Assembly (NCBI RefSeq): GCF_000006405.1 | Contig: NW_003214267.1 | Coordinates: forward strand, 1 to 32,209 | DNA length: 32,209 nt | Source of the DNA: Perkinsus marinus ATCC 50983 | Taxonomy: Eukaryota > Perkinsozoa > Perkinsida > Perkinsidae | Direction: 5' to 3' | Shown here: positions 1 through 10,700 of the stretch, piece by piece | Position numbering within the stretch: position 1 is the first letter of the stretch | Layout of the letters: each line of letters opens with the position of its first letter | The notes under the pieces: model-generated | What the model was told of the DNA's origin: nothing | Seen by the model: only the letters and a program-made list of their open reading frames with translations | The model's database searches: none | Translations under genes and position numbers: made by a program

Positions 1-666
1 CGCCTGTTTTCTGGATCGTCGTACTGTACGCTCAGTCTTATTAGACCGGTGGTGAAGGGCCTACTCCAGAAGTGCAGCGGTGCAGGTGGGCGCTCGCAGT
101 TATGCCGGATCAAGGATCGTGTGCATGAGAGCTTGAACAACTACTTCAAGTTTTGCTTGATTGAAACGGACTCGGGCATTCTTCACCATGCCTGCGTGGC
201 TGCATCCTATCTCCATCCTGCATTCGCCGATACGGAGGACGAGGACTCCGCTCAAGATTCTATCAGAAAATGTATGGCTTTCTTTGACATCAGTGACAGT
301 GCTCTTGACGCTGACGACTCCTCATCAACTAGTAGGCATGGGGTAGAGGGTACTTTGTTGGGTGCCCTCAATCGCAGAGATCTCAGGAGGACAACAACGG
401 CGGTGACGGGGTTGTCTCGCGAGTTGATCGCATATGAGCAGAGGTTGAGATCCGAGTCTGCCGTGCACTCGGACTTCCTCGGCTTCTGGGCAGGCTGCCC
501 AGATTTGCCCATTCTCACTAAGGTTGCTGTTGCCCTCGCAACAATTCCTGGGAGTAGTTGCAGCTGCGAAGAGAGCTTCAGCTTAGCTGGATCTTTATCG
601 AGAAGCAGAAGATCCAGATTATCTGACAGCACTTTACGTACCTTAATGCTTTTGAAGGGCCATTAG
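1..666 (+). CDS. hAT transposase, C-terminal part (5' partial)
   Basis: Frame 1 is open from base 1 to the TAG at 664-666, giving 221 residues; the true N-terminus is upstream of the window. The last 60 residues fit the hAT dimerisation domain: a W before CPDLPILTKVAVALATIPG, then the SCSCEESFSLAG block (equivalent to the usual A-S-E-R-x-F-S), an R-rich turn and a final leucine-rich helix (TLRTLMLLKGH). Family role: cut-and-paste transposition, where this domain mediates dimer formation and contributes the last acidic catalytic residue region. The DDE/RNase-H core is not in the window. No internal stop is seen, so this part could be intact. An antisense ORF at 252-632 is only its shadow. Confidence 0.8.
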   Translation, partial: RLFSGSSYCTLSLIRPVVKGLLQKCSGAGGRSQLCRIKDRVHESLNNYFKFCLIETDSGILHHACVAASYLHPAFADTEDEDSAQDSIRKCMAFFDISDSALDADDSSSTSRHGVEGTLLGALNRRDLRRTTTAVTGLSRELIAYEQRLRSESAVHSDFLGFWAGCPDLPILTKVAVALATIPGSSCSCEESFSLAGSLSRSRRSRLSDSTLRTLMLLKGH

Positions 667-958
667 CTCTGCTATCGGCCCTTAGTATTCTTTTAATCTG
701 TGACACATATTAAGTGTTAGCGTCCCATTGCTGTGTGTCTTTCTGGTCTTCCGTAGTTGTATAAGTGATATTAGAGCATGATTTGCAGGAGTTGTTTCGC
801 GTTTCTTTGAAGAAGATGTGTTCTAGCCAACTTCTAGTAACAAAAGCTGGAGAATCCGCCGTAAACCGTAAATCGCATCCGTAACCGTGAATTGAAATAT
901 TTTACGACTCGTAAATCGTAACGGAATTCGTAATTTACGGCGATTTTGCCCATCTATA
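1..958 (+). mobile_element. hAT-family DNA transposon, 3' part (left end outside the window)
   Basis: Seen: an open frame with a hAT-type C-terminal domain runs from the window edge to 666. It is followed by a subterminal stretch (about 855-950) packed with copies of TTACG/CGTAA in both directions, and a terminus that reads on the minus strand TATAGATGGGCAAAATCG. The inferred outer end is 958. TIRs of the type CAGNGNTGGGCA and arrays of short subterminal transposase-binding repeats are typical of hAT elements. The same terminus (TACAGATGGG) borders the 486-bp element at 24616-25101, so both belong to one family. The left end, and therefore the target duplication, lies outside the window. Confidence 0.8.
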
Positions 959-966
959 ATGAGTGC

Positions 967-1500
967 GATTGAGAGAGAAAGGGACCAACATTCTAATAGC
1001 AGCACGGCCGTCTTGATGGTGCATAACGAAATCTTTAAGTGGCAAAGGCAGGAAGATACCACAGCAAGAGACAAAGTGGTTGCCGATTGATATGCGGGAG
1101 GACGCACGAGCAATAGCTTCATCGATAATCTTGTTGGCAGCTAGCAAAGATAGATCATGAGCTTTACGTCTAGCAACGAGCGGTTCGGAAGTAATGCAGT
1201 CGAAAATGCTGCTCGAGCAAATACCAACTTTACAGTAAAGTCTTTACTACCAAACGCAATAAACCCACGCCACATCTCCGAGGATTCGTCGGCCATTGTT
1301 TCAGATAAGAGACACCGATGAATTGCATCACAATGGAAAATAGTATTCCATGATATGAGGGACCTCTTCAGATGAATGGCACTGGCCACAGGCACGTGTA
1401 ATGCTAGATACAGAAAGGCAGTTGGAGTGCAGGTGGGCAAGCCAAGGCCAATCTTGAGGAGATTGTTGCAGCAAGTATCAAGAGCACTAGGCTTCGGAAA
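967..1500 (-). pseudogene. Decayed reading frames, possibly 3' end of a non-LTR retrotransposon
   Basis: Minus-strand frames overlap here. One (about 1330-1400) contains ACGQCHSSEEVPHIMEYY; a neighbouring frame continues with HCDAIHRCLLSETMADE. Read together the spacing C-x2-C...H...C resembles the zinc-binding tail found after the reverse transcriptase in many LINEs (zf-RVT), with one frameshift between the two halves. A further open stretch (935-1240) contains SLLAANKIIDEAIARASSR and SIGNHFVSCCGIFLPLPLKD, which I do not recognise. The hAT terminus at 958 abuts it, so the hAT element may have landed in this older sequence. Other possibilities are a decayed host gene or chance ORFs. Confidence 0.25.
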
Positions 1501-1847
1501 AGCAAGGTCATGACCTTATCGCATGTCGTCTACGTATGACATACACATTTTTTCTATCGCCGTTTTCCATTGCAGAGACGAATTGCATGAAACCCTCTAG
1601 CTTATTCGCTGCTGTATCAAGGGATCATCATCAAAATTTCTGATTCAGAATTCCCTATGTAACAGATAACGACTCTCAGAGAGGTTTACCTACATTCCAG
1701 TCTGTATCTCGCTTTCCAACTAACTTCATCACTCACAGATTGCATCAAGTAGCATCTCGTGCAAAGATGCTCAACCGAGGATCGAGGACTCACGGATTAA
1801 CCGAGCTGAGACCGCTATCGCTGTGCTGATACCACAAGCTTCCTTAC

Positions 1848-4800
1848 CAGCAACCCCGCTATGGAGATAATAACAGTAACGGATACGATTGAGCTGTGCC
1901 TTAAGCTCAGCGCTAGAATTGGTATCACCGCCAGAAGAAGAGATGAGGTAATCACCTGCAAACCAGCAATATGATCAGAACAACATGCAAGTCCTCGGAT
2001 GGTTTTATTCCATCACGCGCCACGAAATTATACCAAAATCACTACTGCACAAATTTCCTTGAAGACGGTTCCTCAATGATAAATTCAAATCGATCATACG
2101 ATGGATTTCTTCCCCTTAGCCATTCTGTCTACAACGGAGCTCGCGATAACCCCGCCCAAGCACTGTCCTATATCATAAAATACAGATAGACCATCAGCCA
2201 ATACCGGATCGAGTTCACAAACCTAATCACCGAGTCACTCTGAGGCGAGCCCTTTCGCTTCGAACACAGCAGGATTGGACAAATAATGGGCCCACCTCGC
2301 TGAGATAGAGGTGGACCGAGTCTGTGTGCGTGAAGATGAGTTTGCGTTCACCCCGTATTATCAAGAGTCTGATCGATCGAGTATAACTGTGCTATAGTTC
2401 TTCTTCTTCCTCTTCGTTTATTTATCTTCGTTCGGTTCGGTTAGAAGATCGGTTCTATCGACCTTCGGCTTAACTGCCTTGACTTACCTCCTTGGCTGGT
2501 ATAGTACAAGAGCTGGAGTCGAGTTGGCTTATCTAGTTATAGCAGTGAGCTATCGATTTTGGTACATTGAAGGGAAGCCAGAAAAACATTGCATAGTTGA
2601 CGCCCTTCGTACAAGCATAGACGAGAGAATATCGGGCGACGAATGGTAACCAGAAGGCGTGCCAGATCTTTCCCAGACCCCTCAACAAAGCTTCCAAGGT
2701 CGGTAATGATACACCGGTCACGGGCATAGTCGTAACCTAACCTCAGTACAACATATCTAGTATAGTGGGGGAGCTACATACTAATTCACGGAAGGCCCAC
2801 GGTTCGATTTCCCTACGGACGATCCACATGAGCACATCCACGTTCATCATTTTTTTCGGTCAAACTAAGACTTTCTTACTGTATATCATTGGAATTTCAC
2901 CCGTGATATGAAAAACACCGGTGAAAAGAATATATCACGACTGCTGCATACCACAAATACCGGGTTTCTTTCAGAGTATTACACCACTTCACGTGAAACG
3001 GGTGAAACTCCAATGTTTTCATAGCAGATGTATGCACAACTAACTTAAAAATAGAAAACTACATCATCATCGGAATATTTTTTCGCATATCAGAACTAGC
3101 TTAAAAGTATAGCATTAACAGCATGAGCCAGGTTATACAGAAACAACAACCAATCCAACGTTATACTAACATAAACTCCTCATGACTTCATAAGCCTCTC
3201 GCCAGTATCTACCATTCCTTCGTTAAATCCTGCAGCTGATGGGAAGTCCTTCAACTTGCTCGAGCGATAGTCAAAAAGCAACAATAATACGGACGGTCCC
3301 ACGAAAACGTAGAAACGGTGCGGACGAGATTTCAAAAATTTAAATCCCATGAACTGGCCAGACTACCGTTCAGTGACTTCATCATTAACATGTTCTTTTG
3401 TAAAAGGAACCAAATGCTAATGATAACAGCGCTTGCTAATTCATGCAATGTCGTCTTCCCGACATACAAAAAAAATTCTATCCATACCGTAGATACCCAA
3501 TATAAAACTCTAATAACTCATACCCATGCCAAGACCATGATGTCATCATGATGATGATCAAAGTTATCAGAGTTACTGTAAAATCTCTCATAATTCAATC
3601 TTCTCGGACACATAAATTCCCTACACTCCCCCCGCCTACCTCTATTCCCTTCATAAATGAATACGCTCCTGCAATGCCCAGCGCGACCGCAGCCATCAGA
3701 GCGCCCACGATGTTACCAACACTCGCATTACTCGACCACAAATCAAATTACATGCCAGAATGTGCTGGACTGACGATGCCTATCTGGCCGTCTGCAATAC
3801 TGATCGGATCAGAATCCTCAGAAGTAGTGCTAACATCGTCATCATCATCGATGAGGTGGTGCACGGGTGTAAGCCAATTTCCCACCAGCTTAACACAGGC
3901 TGGCCAACATAACGACTGAACCTGAGAAATCGACAAAATAGCGCGCGCATTTACAACATTTTCATATCAAGTTTGCACGCACTGTATGAGAAATTGTATG
4001 TTACGACTTGTCACGATCGCCCTGAAAGAAATTTGACGGAAAATACAATTTATAATCTATAAAAAGTACAGCGATAGACTATTAACAACTAATTCTAATC
4101 CGATTCGGATCTCTATATTTTATGAATCCAAATTCTCACTATACACGCTAGAAAAGAAGACAAACCGAACATATCATTCGAAGAACAAACAAGCGACCCG
4201 ATGTCCACTACTGCTTCCATTTCAATAAAGTAGCGATTTTGTATGTGACTTGATATTCTCCTTGGAATTCTTTTCGATTCGGATTTCCCCCAAGACTTTT
4301 CTCGAAAACCCGCAGGAATACCAAACCCTCCCACTACCAAACCGTTAAGTATCCATATGCAATACAGAGCCATTTTGAACTCCCAAGTCACCGCTGTTCT
4401 CAACACGCACAATACAGCAAATAACATCTGCGCCACAGTAGTCAATGCCAGGCCAACACTAAGTACAGTAGACGCCGAAAACACATCTCCGAGTCTTCTC
4501 GCTAAGAGAAGCCCAGATGAATATGAGAGCATAAACATGGTATCCAAAGCAGCTAAGGTCGTTGTTGGGAAAGAGTCCGGTCGGGCATCTTGAAGGGTCT
4601 GATTATAGAACATGGGCAGCGTCGAACGAAAATTCTCCAGTTGAACTAGAGACATAGTCTTATTAGACTGATCCTAAAATGAAACAGAATCCACAGATTA
4701 ATTCACAGAAACAGAATAAAATCCAATCACAATTTTTCCCGCCATTATTTTATATATACCACGTCTTAGAAAACGTTGGGGTTACTCCTATCCAAACTTC

Positions 4801-5055
4801 TTATCAAAAATTCCATCTCGCTCAAATGGGCGATTTTACATGATACCGATCTGACCTATTTCGAATCCTAGCCGATCAACCATAAGATTCCAACCAGCCC
4901 CCCCATTATGCTACCGCTTTCGAGTTCGAGAAAGCCTTCCGTGCCGCATGCAGAGCCGCATAACTGCAAAAGGTCACCACCAACACGTTGACGCGCCCAC
5001 GATGCAGGGTCGAGAGCACCTCTCTACGATTCTGAGATAGCGCATGGTCAACCAT
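1848..5055 (-). CDS. SLC37-type (sugar-phosphate/glycerol-3-phosphate:phosphate) MFS antiporter, multi-exon, possibly broken
   Basis: Eight minus-strand exons were traced by hand. A 4915-5055 begins with ATG and carries TM1 (VLVVTFCSYAALHAARKAFS). B 4310-4673 carries TM2-3, with LDTMFMLSYSSGLLLARRLG and CIWILNGLVVGGFGIPA. C about 3751-3899 has CVKLVGNW. D 3640-3747 has DLWSSNASVGNIVGALMA. E 3213-3353 has RFYVFVGPSVLLLLFDYRSS. F about 2566-2710 has YSLVYACTKGVNYAMFFWLP (TM7). G 2100-2222 has LSVFYDIGQCLGGVIASSVV (TM8). H 1848-1955 is a hydrophobic pair of helices (TM9-10). These blocks match the order of SLC37/G3P-permease proteins, which swap organic phosphates for Pi across ER or plasma membranes. 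Oddities: 40 rather than about 10 residues, including an acidic DDDDD stretch, separate GNW from WSSNAS; an in-frame TAA (3748-3750) precedes exon D; no GP-x-x-LI...AV-x-D-L-G end with TM11-12 was found before the transposon debris at 1500. The E/F boundary and the B/C donor (GCGG/gttttc) are uncertain. Confidence 0.7.
2889..3013 (+). mobile_element. Family-1 MITE, long form (copy a)
   Basis: Bordered by TTGGAATTTCACCCG and its inverted partner CGGGTGAAACTCCAA. It has the internal GATATGAAAAACAC block and lies in the intron between exons E and F of the SLC37-type gene, antisense to it. About 125 bp; interior more diverged than in copy b. Confidence 0.85.
3749..3899 (-). other. Acidic insertion with in-frame TAA inside the SLC37-type gene
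   Basis: Between GNW (family motif after TM3) and WSSNASVGN, the frame encodes an unusual acidic, serine-rich stretch (LIDDDDDVSTTSEDSDPIS) and then stops at TAA 3748-3750, three codons before the conserved W. No AG acceptor lies between that TAA and the W codon, so normal splicing cannot skip the stop while keeping the motif. Explanations: a pseudogene, a base error, or a non-standard tiny intron (21 nt, from GT at 3748-3749 to an AG after the WSS codons), which would keep frame but delete the motif. Confidence 0.5.
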
Positions 5056-6002
5056 TAAAAACTAGAACCAAAGTTAGGACCACAAGAACAATAGAACCGT
5101 CTCAATGCCAGAGTATATATGTGTGCATAACTTATGTATTGAAATCGGTCGATTATTAGACTTGAGACTTTTCCCCTTCGAAGGTCATTTATGGCAGATA
5201 ACAACAGTGCGATAACTCATGGATTTTTCTCCAACGCAGATTTGGAGAAAAAACGAACAGGTTCGTTTGGTCATCCGTCCATCTTCTCCCCAATAAATTT
5301 GTTCCACTTTGAAGCCCTCTTCAGTAGATGCGGGAAATAAATTTTCCGTTTTTTTCCGAAAAAATAATGAGCGTATTCCGAATCACCATTGTGCATGATA
5401 TAAAAGATGTCAGCCTGAGGCACGACGTTTCCCCTAGGTGATGGGAAATTAGGCATTACCGCATTTTTATCACAACAAGGATATTTTCGGCGAGTTTATT
5501 GTTGGTTATCGTGCCTTTCAATCCTAAGTCGCGTGTAAATTTTCAGCTGTGGGGAAACTCTCGAGCCGAGGAATCCGAACATGCATCCCAACCCCTCCAT
5601 CGTTTCTCCCACTGCTTGAGGCTGTTGATGTACGTTTTCACCGCGGCTCGTATGTCAAGTATGTGAGTATAATTCGACTTCCGATATCAGTTCATAGCAC
5701 ACGGTGTGTCCAAACTTATAAGCTTGAAAGAAGGTCAGATCAGAGTTACTCCATCCTTCAGGCCAACTCGCCCCGTCCTCGGGTTTTCTCCGTTCCCTGC
5801 TTGATGCTGTTGATAAACGTTTCGCTCACGGCTCGTATAATCTATCACGTCAAATACATGTGTATAAATCTATTACCACCGAAGGATCCTCTCTCACATC
5901 GAGAAGTGTATCCATTGTAACAAATCTCCTCTCCCCCAAATAGTCACAACACAAAAGGAAACTCTTTTCACAAAAAAACATCATGAATTCAACCATATAT
6001 TT
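5056..6002. other. Intergenic region with a hairpin and a diverged direct repeat
   Basis: No gene could be supported. A hairpin with an 11-bp perfect stem (TTTTTCTCCAA / TTGGAGAAAAA, loop 7) lies at 5224-5252. A minus-strand 61-codon ORF (5271-5456) reads like a small basic peptide but has no recognisable motif. Two imperfect direct copies of a roughly 90-bp unit start near 5598 and 5780. The 123-codon plus ORF at 5549-5920 is read across those repeats and is not credited as a gene. Confidence 0.4.
5598..5870 (+). repeat. Two imperfect direct repeats about 180 bp apart
   Basis: The first copy (5598-5690) has CTGCTTGAGGCTGTTGATG, then ACGTTTTCACCGCGGCTCGTA. The second (5780-5870) has CTGCTTGATGCTGTTGATA, then ACGTTTCGCTCACGGCTCGTA. 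Both continue with a GTCAA.TA..TGTGTATAA-like tail. The copies are clearly diverged. Neither resembles the MITE or family-2 elements. Confidence 0.55.
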
Positions 6003-7157
6003 TTATGGCTTGAAAATCTTGTTTCTTACGAACCCTATTTTTCTTTCATCAAAATCAACATGAACATCGTACGCACGGAACAGTGGAATTCCGAATAAAA
6101 TTCGATCTTTCAATCCACTATCTCTTATTCTCACAAAACATCCACCTCTTCCACATACAGTGTAGTCTCGGCCTTCGATTTTCAAAGAAAAACCTACTTC
6201 GTTCTGCAGACGAAACGCCAAAGTCGGCAAATACTTTCGCATTCTCTTGTCTATAATCAAATACTTTTCCCCTGTCTCTTCGACCTTCCAATACTGCTCC
6301 GAAAACTTGCCCATTTCTCTTTTCGTACTTTCCAAAATTCGTTCGATGAGATCTGCCGCATTAGGGATGCCAATTGAAATAGTACCGCTATCAACATATG
6401 ACAAGTAGGACCTGTCTCGTTGCGACATAAGAGGACGATACACATTCGAAAGATTCCCATCTGTTCTCAAGAGGGCGACAGAAGCAGTCCAAACCGAGAC
6501 CCGCCCCCAGCCATTTTTGTAGCAGTACGCCATTCGACTCAATGTAGTCCTCACGTCCTCTTTCACAAGTGCACCAAAAGTGACTTCACCGTTGAATCCT
6601 CTCCCGCGTTTCGCGTGAATCGCGAAAGTCCTACGCGCAATTGTTGAACTAGATTGTAGTTGTTCTATAAAACTACTCAAAAGCTTACGACTGCACGCCG
6701 GTGCTATTCCAAGTATCCCTAACGATCGAGAGTTGCTCCCTCCAGCGGGGTCAATGAAGTCAATTATAATACCAAATTCGAACTCCTCAATTGCCGTTTG
6801 TTCTCCAATCGTCAGTGAGGCTTTGTGAATCACATAACGAGCCTCAGCGCCATCTGCAAATCTACTCCGGTATACTCGAGACGTGTCGCTATAGCATTGC
6901 TCCGGTGATGGGCAAAAATAACAGGCGGCTTTCGAGTCTGTACATGCGCCTTTACCGTATATTTCTTCGTACCATTCTCCACTATTCACCAGTAATTTGT
7001 CACTTCCAGAATCAACCAGAAGAGCCACTCGTTGACCGTCTAACTCGACCGTTGCATAGCTGTTTTCTATAGGCATCGTCACAATGTTGTCCCGCATGAA
7101 CTTCAACGACGCCGAGTAGCAGGGAGTGACAATTCCCATAACAAGAATGACATGCAT
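6003..7157 (-). CDS. Pepsin-family (A1) aspartic protease, secreted, single exon
   Basis: A 384-residue uninterrupted frame. Residues 1-17 (MHVILVMGIVTPCYSAS) look like a short signal peptide. The first catalytic motif is LLVDSGSDKLLV with D49; the second is YVDSGTISIG with D256. The C-terminus has the family's closing pattern (ILFGIPLFRAYDVHVDFD, then KIGFV). Cysteines at 72, 79, 82 and 88 form a small cluster after the first motif. DSGS instead of the commoner DTGS is allowed in the family. Length matches a two-lobed A1 protease; any propeptide would be very short (about 20 residues), so it may not be a classical zymogen. Role: acid endopeptidase of the secretory or endolysosomal route, or extracellular. 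Unlike both neighbours it has no intron. The alternative of a retropepsin is excluded by two separate catalytic lobes in one chain. Confidence 0.88.
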   Translation of the reverse strand: MHVILVMGIVTPCYSASLKFMRDNIVTMPIENSYATVELDGQRVALLVDSGSDKLLVNSGEWYEEIYGKGACTDSKAACYFCPSPEQCYSDTSRVYRSRFADGAEARYVIHKASLTIGEQTAIEEFEFGIIIDFIDPAGGSNSRSLGILGIAPACSRKLLSSFIEQLQSSSTIARRTFAIHAKRGRGFNGEVTFGALVKEDVRTTLSRMAYCYKNGWGRVSVWTASVALLRTDGNLSNVYRPLMSQRDRSYLSYVDSGTISIGIPNAADLIERILESTKREMGKFSEQYWKVEETGEKYLIIDKRMRKYLPTLAFRLQNEVGFSLKIEGRDYTVCGRGGCFVRIRDSGLKDRILFGIPLFRAYDVHVDFDERKIGFVRNKIFKP

Positions 7158-7776
7158 ATGGGAAGGGGCAAAGAATATTCTTCAACCCGATCGAAAGTGG
7201 TCAAAGGGAGACGCACTCTTTCAGCGAGGAACCGGAATTTCCACTTCGAGCGCTCAAGTTGCCGCGCGACAAACGCACTTCGAGCGCGCATACGTGTTGC
7301 TGTGTCGGCACAATAGAATGTTTCGCACCGTTATACAGAGTGTCGCCCGCCGAATGACTTTCCAATGGTTGAGGAGTCAACTTAAATCAGCGGCATCAAA
7401 AAAACAACGTGTATCGATCACCAAGTGCTTCATAGCCCTACAATCGAAATTGGGATAAAATTACCCACAAACATGTGTATTTGGTTCACAAGTATGGAAT
7501 AAGTTCATAAGTATTTGGTTCACTATTCTTAGTATGAACTTCATACTGTAGCAACACCGCGTGCTGATTCACATACTTTCATACGCCACAAATCCTCTCC
7601 CCTGTCTCTGGAATTGACGAGCCGCCCATTGCACTTCCTAGCATAAATCGCCCCCCTCAGGTTGGGGCGGGGGCGGTTTCTATGAGTTGAGGGGCTCAAC
7701 TCTCCCGTGCCAGAATTCCCCCTATACGCAAATCACGAATCTGCGTTAGAGAAACTCAGAGCTAGTCGTCTACGAG
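7158..7776. other. Intergenic region between the protease start and the prolidase stop
   Basis: Both flanking genes lie on the minus strand, so this should hold the prolidase 3' end and the protease promoter. A perfect short hairpin (AGTATGAA-C-TTCATACT) lies at 7531-7547, and a C/G-rich run at about 7650-7676. The plus ORF 7126-7458 shows no protein family character and is rejected. Confidence 0.4.
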
Positions 7777-10700
7777 TTAAGCCACTTCGCTCTTTCCCTT
7801 GCCGGGGACCCACTCGATCTTCCCCTGCATAAATGCTTCGATGTCCTCCACGCTGCGAGGTATCTGCCATAACCCTCATGTGTATTTCCCGCACAGGTTC
7901 TATTCCCGAACCCCGCACGACTCACATCATTCAAAACCCTGCATCCATCCCGAGTGATAAGCACATCATCTTCGATACGGATTCCACCCACCGGGATCAA
8001 CGATCTCAACACTGTCTCATTGACCATCTTGGAGTGAACAGGATGCGAGCACCACTTGTCGATCAAATACGGGTTGAAGTAACTGCATCACAGCGTGAAT
8101 ACTCCATTCGGCAGAAAGGGCAACTTCTCCACTGATACTATAATGTATGATCGATATCCCTGCACGATAAGGGACTACAGAGAGACAATTTACCGTGTAG
8201 TGGCTGACCGGAAATTGAAGTATATTTATTTCTGAGAATCCTCAAGTAGTGTATAGTCGGCATCCATTCACTGTAGAGGACTATAGAGAGACAGTTATAA
8301 CACAAACATATTTCTCAATATGCTCAAACGCGTGTCCTGATCCCCGTGTAAAACTCACCATCCAGGTTCGACAGTTAGCACATAACCCTCCTTAACGACC
8401 CTCCCCAACCTCAACCCCGTGAGAGAAACGTCGTCCTTATCTTTAAAGTGACCCGGCTCGTATCTGATCCACATCTTAGTCATAAACACATGAGTGTTCT
8501 CCCTTACCCGGCAACATCATGTACATCCAATCCCAACATATGGCCAAGCCCATGAGGCATTAGATAACGCGCGACCAACGCTTCCTCGCATACACTATCG
8601 ATGGGAGCGGTAAAAAGATTCAAACGCTTGGTAAGTTCCCTGGCAGGAGAAACCGTATACACGCAGTAAAGAGTAAAGACACTCATGATATTCAAAAGGA
8701 AATCACAATGTGTTTTTCGGGGCAAAATTTCCCAGCGCTTCCCTGAATTGGGCAGACATTGGGGAGTTCACACAATCCTAATGCAGCGCGGTTAATTTTC
8801 CCATGCACGAACGCTCTACATCGTATCACGATCACTAATGGCACAACTTACTCAGCAATAACTCTCGTAGCTTTCCTATGCATATCCCTGTAATCCAATC
8901 CCGGTTTGAGAATCTTCTCCACTGCATGTACCGCCGCCAGAACCGATTCATAAGCTTCCTTCTGCAGCTCAGTGAACTCCCCACTCGTCGGGAAAGTACA
9001 TGTCACATCCGCCGTATAACAATGGTACCTCAAGGAGTATCTTTACATGCGCTTCTCACAGATAAGCGTTGTGGGAAAATATGCGCATGATCAACAACAT
9101 GTGTAGGTGACATTCGTGGAAATTCTGAGGAAAGTTGAGGAAATCCTCATTGATTTCTGTACATTTCTACCCGAATCCGTATGTATACTTCTATACTTAG
9201 CTGAAGAAAAGCGAGCGTTTATCTCAACACCGCACAAGGCTTACTCAGCTCCCATATCGAGCAGTCTTAGATCCGACCTGTGGACGCTCTTGTCGTTTGG
9301 CTCAGCGGGATGACCGTAGTGAAGGGAAGCGTTCGAAGTACCGGCGCATCCAATACAACCATAACCGACACCTGAATGAAGTCAGAATATGAAGTGTGAC
9401 TGAGATGAACAGTCACAGTTGGAGCTTCTAGCCTAGAACAGAGATGAACAGTTCCAAAACCTTTGTTACTCACAAGTGAGAGCCGATTCCACAATTGTTC
9501 AAGAGAAACTGGATACACGTTGAGATAAGAGGAGGATTTCAACGTCCACTTGTCGTATTGTCCTAACTGAACGACCTTACGTTCGCAGCCTCTCATAGCG
9601 CCTTCATAACGGAAGTTAGCTACGGCGTTGTATTCCATCCTATGAGTGTTAGCTCGATCTTCATAGCAAGCCCTCATAGTCGAGAGATGTGCCGAGGAAG
9701 ATACAAGGCAAGCGTATCTAAAGCCTCAGAAATGCTTCCTATTCAACAACAAAAAAACCTTGTAACATGGAAAACATGAAAAAAGGGGGAAAATATCGGG
9801 AATTCGTGCAGTTTTTTTCGAAGAGCTTCTGCAATTTTTAAGATTTCAAATTTTTCACCTCTTCCATGTAAACTAATTTCTATAAAGCTTACTCCATAAT
9901 TTTGATCTCTTCCTCGTCTTTAACACTCCTCAACTCATTAAGCACATCCCACAATGCTGATCCATCCAGTTTGTTGGTAAGCTCTATCGCTTGCTTATTC
10001 ACCTCAGCGTGCGCGATACCAGAATCACGATTAACGCCCTCAATCTGGGAAATACATACTGGGAATCTCCCCATGTTGGTATAACCCTGACTACCTCCAT
10101 AGTTGCCTTCGCATTGGATAAGTCGATTTCGCCAACATAAAGCACTTCATCCACCACATACCTGCAATAAGGTAAGGAAGTAGCCACAGAGACTTGCATC
10201 ATCGAAAAAAAAATTGGGTATGAAAAGAACGAAACACAGTGAATACTCAACTAACGCCTGTTAAAAAAAGTGAGCGCAGATTAGGCAACTCTCTCAACCA
10301 ACAGCCCCTACTTAGATTGGAACCAACTCTTCGGTTTGATCGGCCCCATCCAGGTAGCATATACATCATCGAATCGCGGGACATACAAAGTGGACCTGAA
10401 CCGTATCTTCCACACTTCGACCTAAGATATGCGTCTAAATCCACAACCGAGATAACATTCCAAATAACGACATGAGTAACATTTCCGATTCTACTTGTGC
10501 TTATATGGCGCCGAAGAGTCGAGCTCAACGGTCGCCACACAGCCCGGCTCCTTCACACCGAAGAGATACCTGATGATGAAATAACAAGTCAACCAGGGAA
10601 GGTCTACAATACAACACATTCATAGTATAATTACACTTGAAGTGTATTGTGGCGTATTCACGCAGTAAGGGCAGTTGCACAGCTATAATATCACCATCAG

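Noticed and set aside
252-632. 126-codon minus ORF
   Set aside because: Shadow of the hAT transposase frame.
2775-2830. tRNA or SINE head (GGTTCGATTTCC resembles a Pol III B box)
   Set aside because: No A box at the right distance, no acceptor or anticodon pairing, and the T-stem does not pair.
3318-3919. Two plus-strand ORFs of 77 and 123 codons
   Set aside because: They are antisense to exons C, D and E of the SLC37-type gene, which carry recognisable motifs.
4113-4309. Extension of SLC37 exon B, including a WNGSSSGH-like string in another frame
   Set aside because: The conserved WSSNASVGN block is found in exon D at 3640-3747; the extension lacks family character and is better explained as intron.
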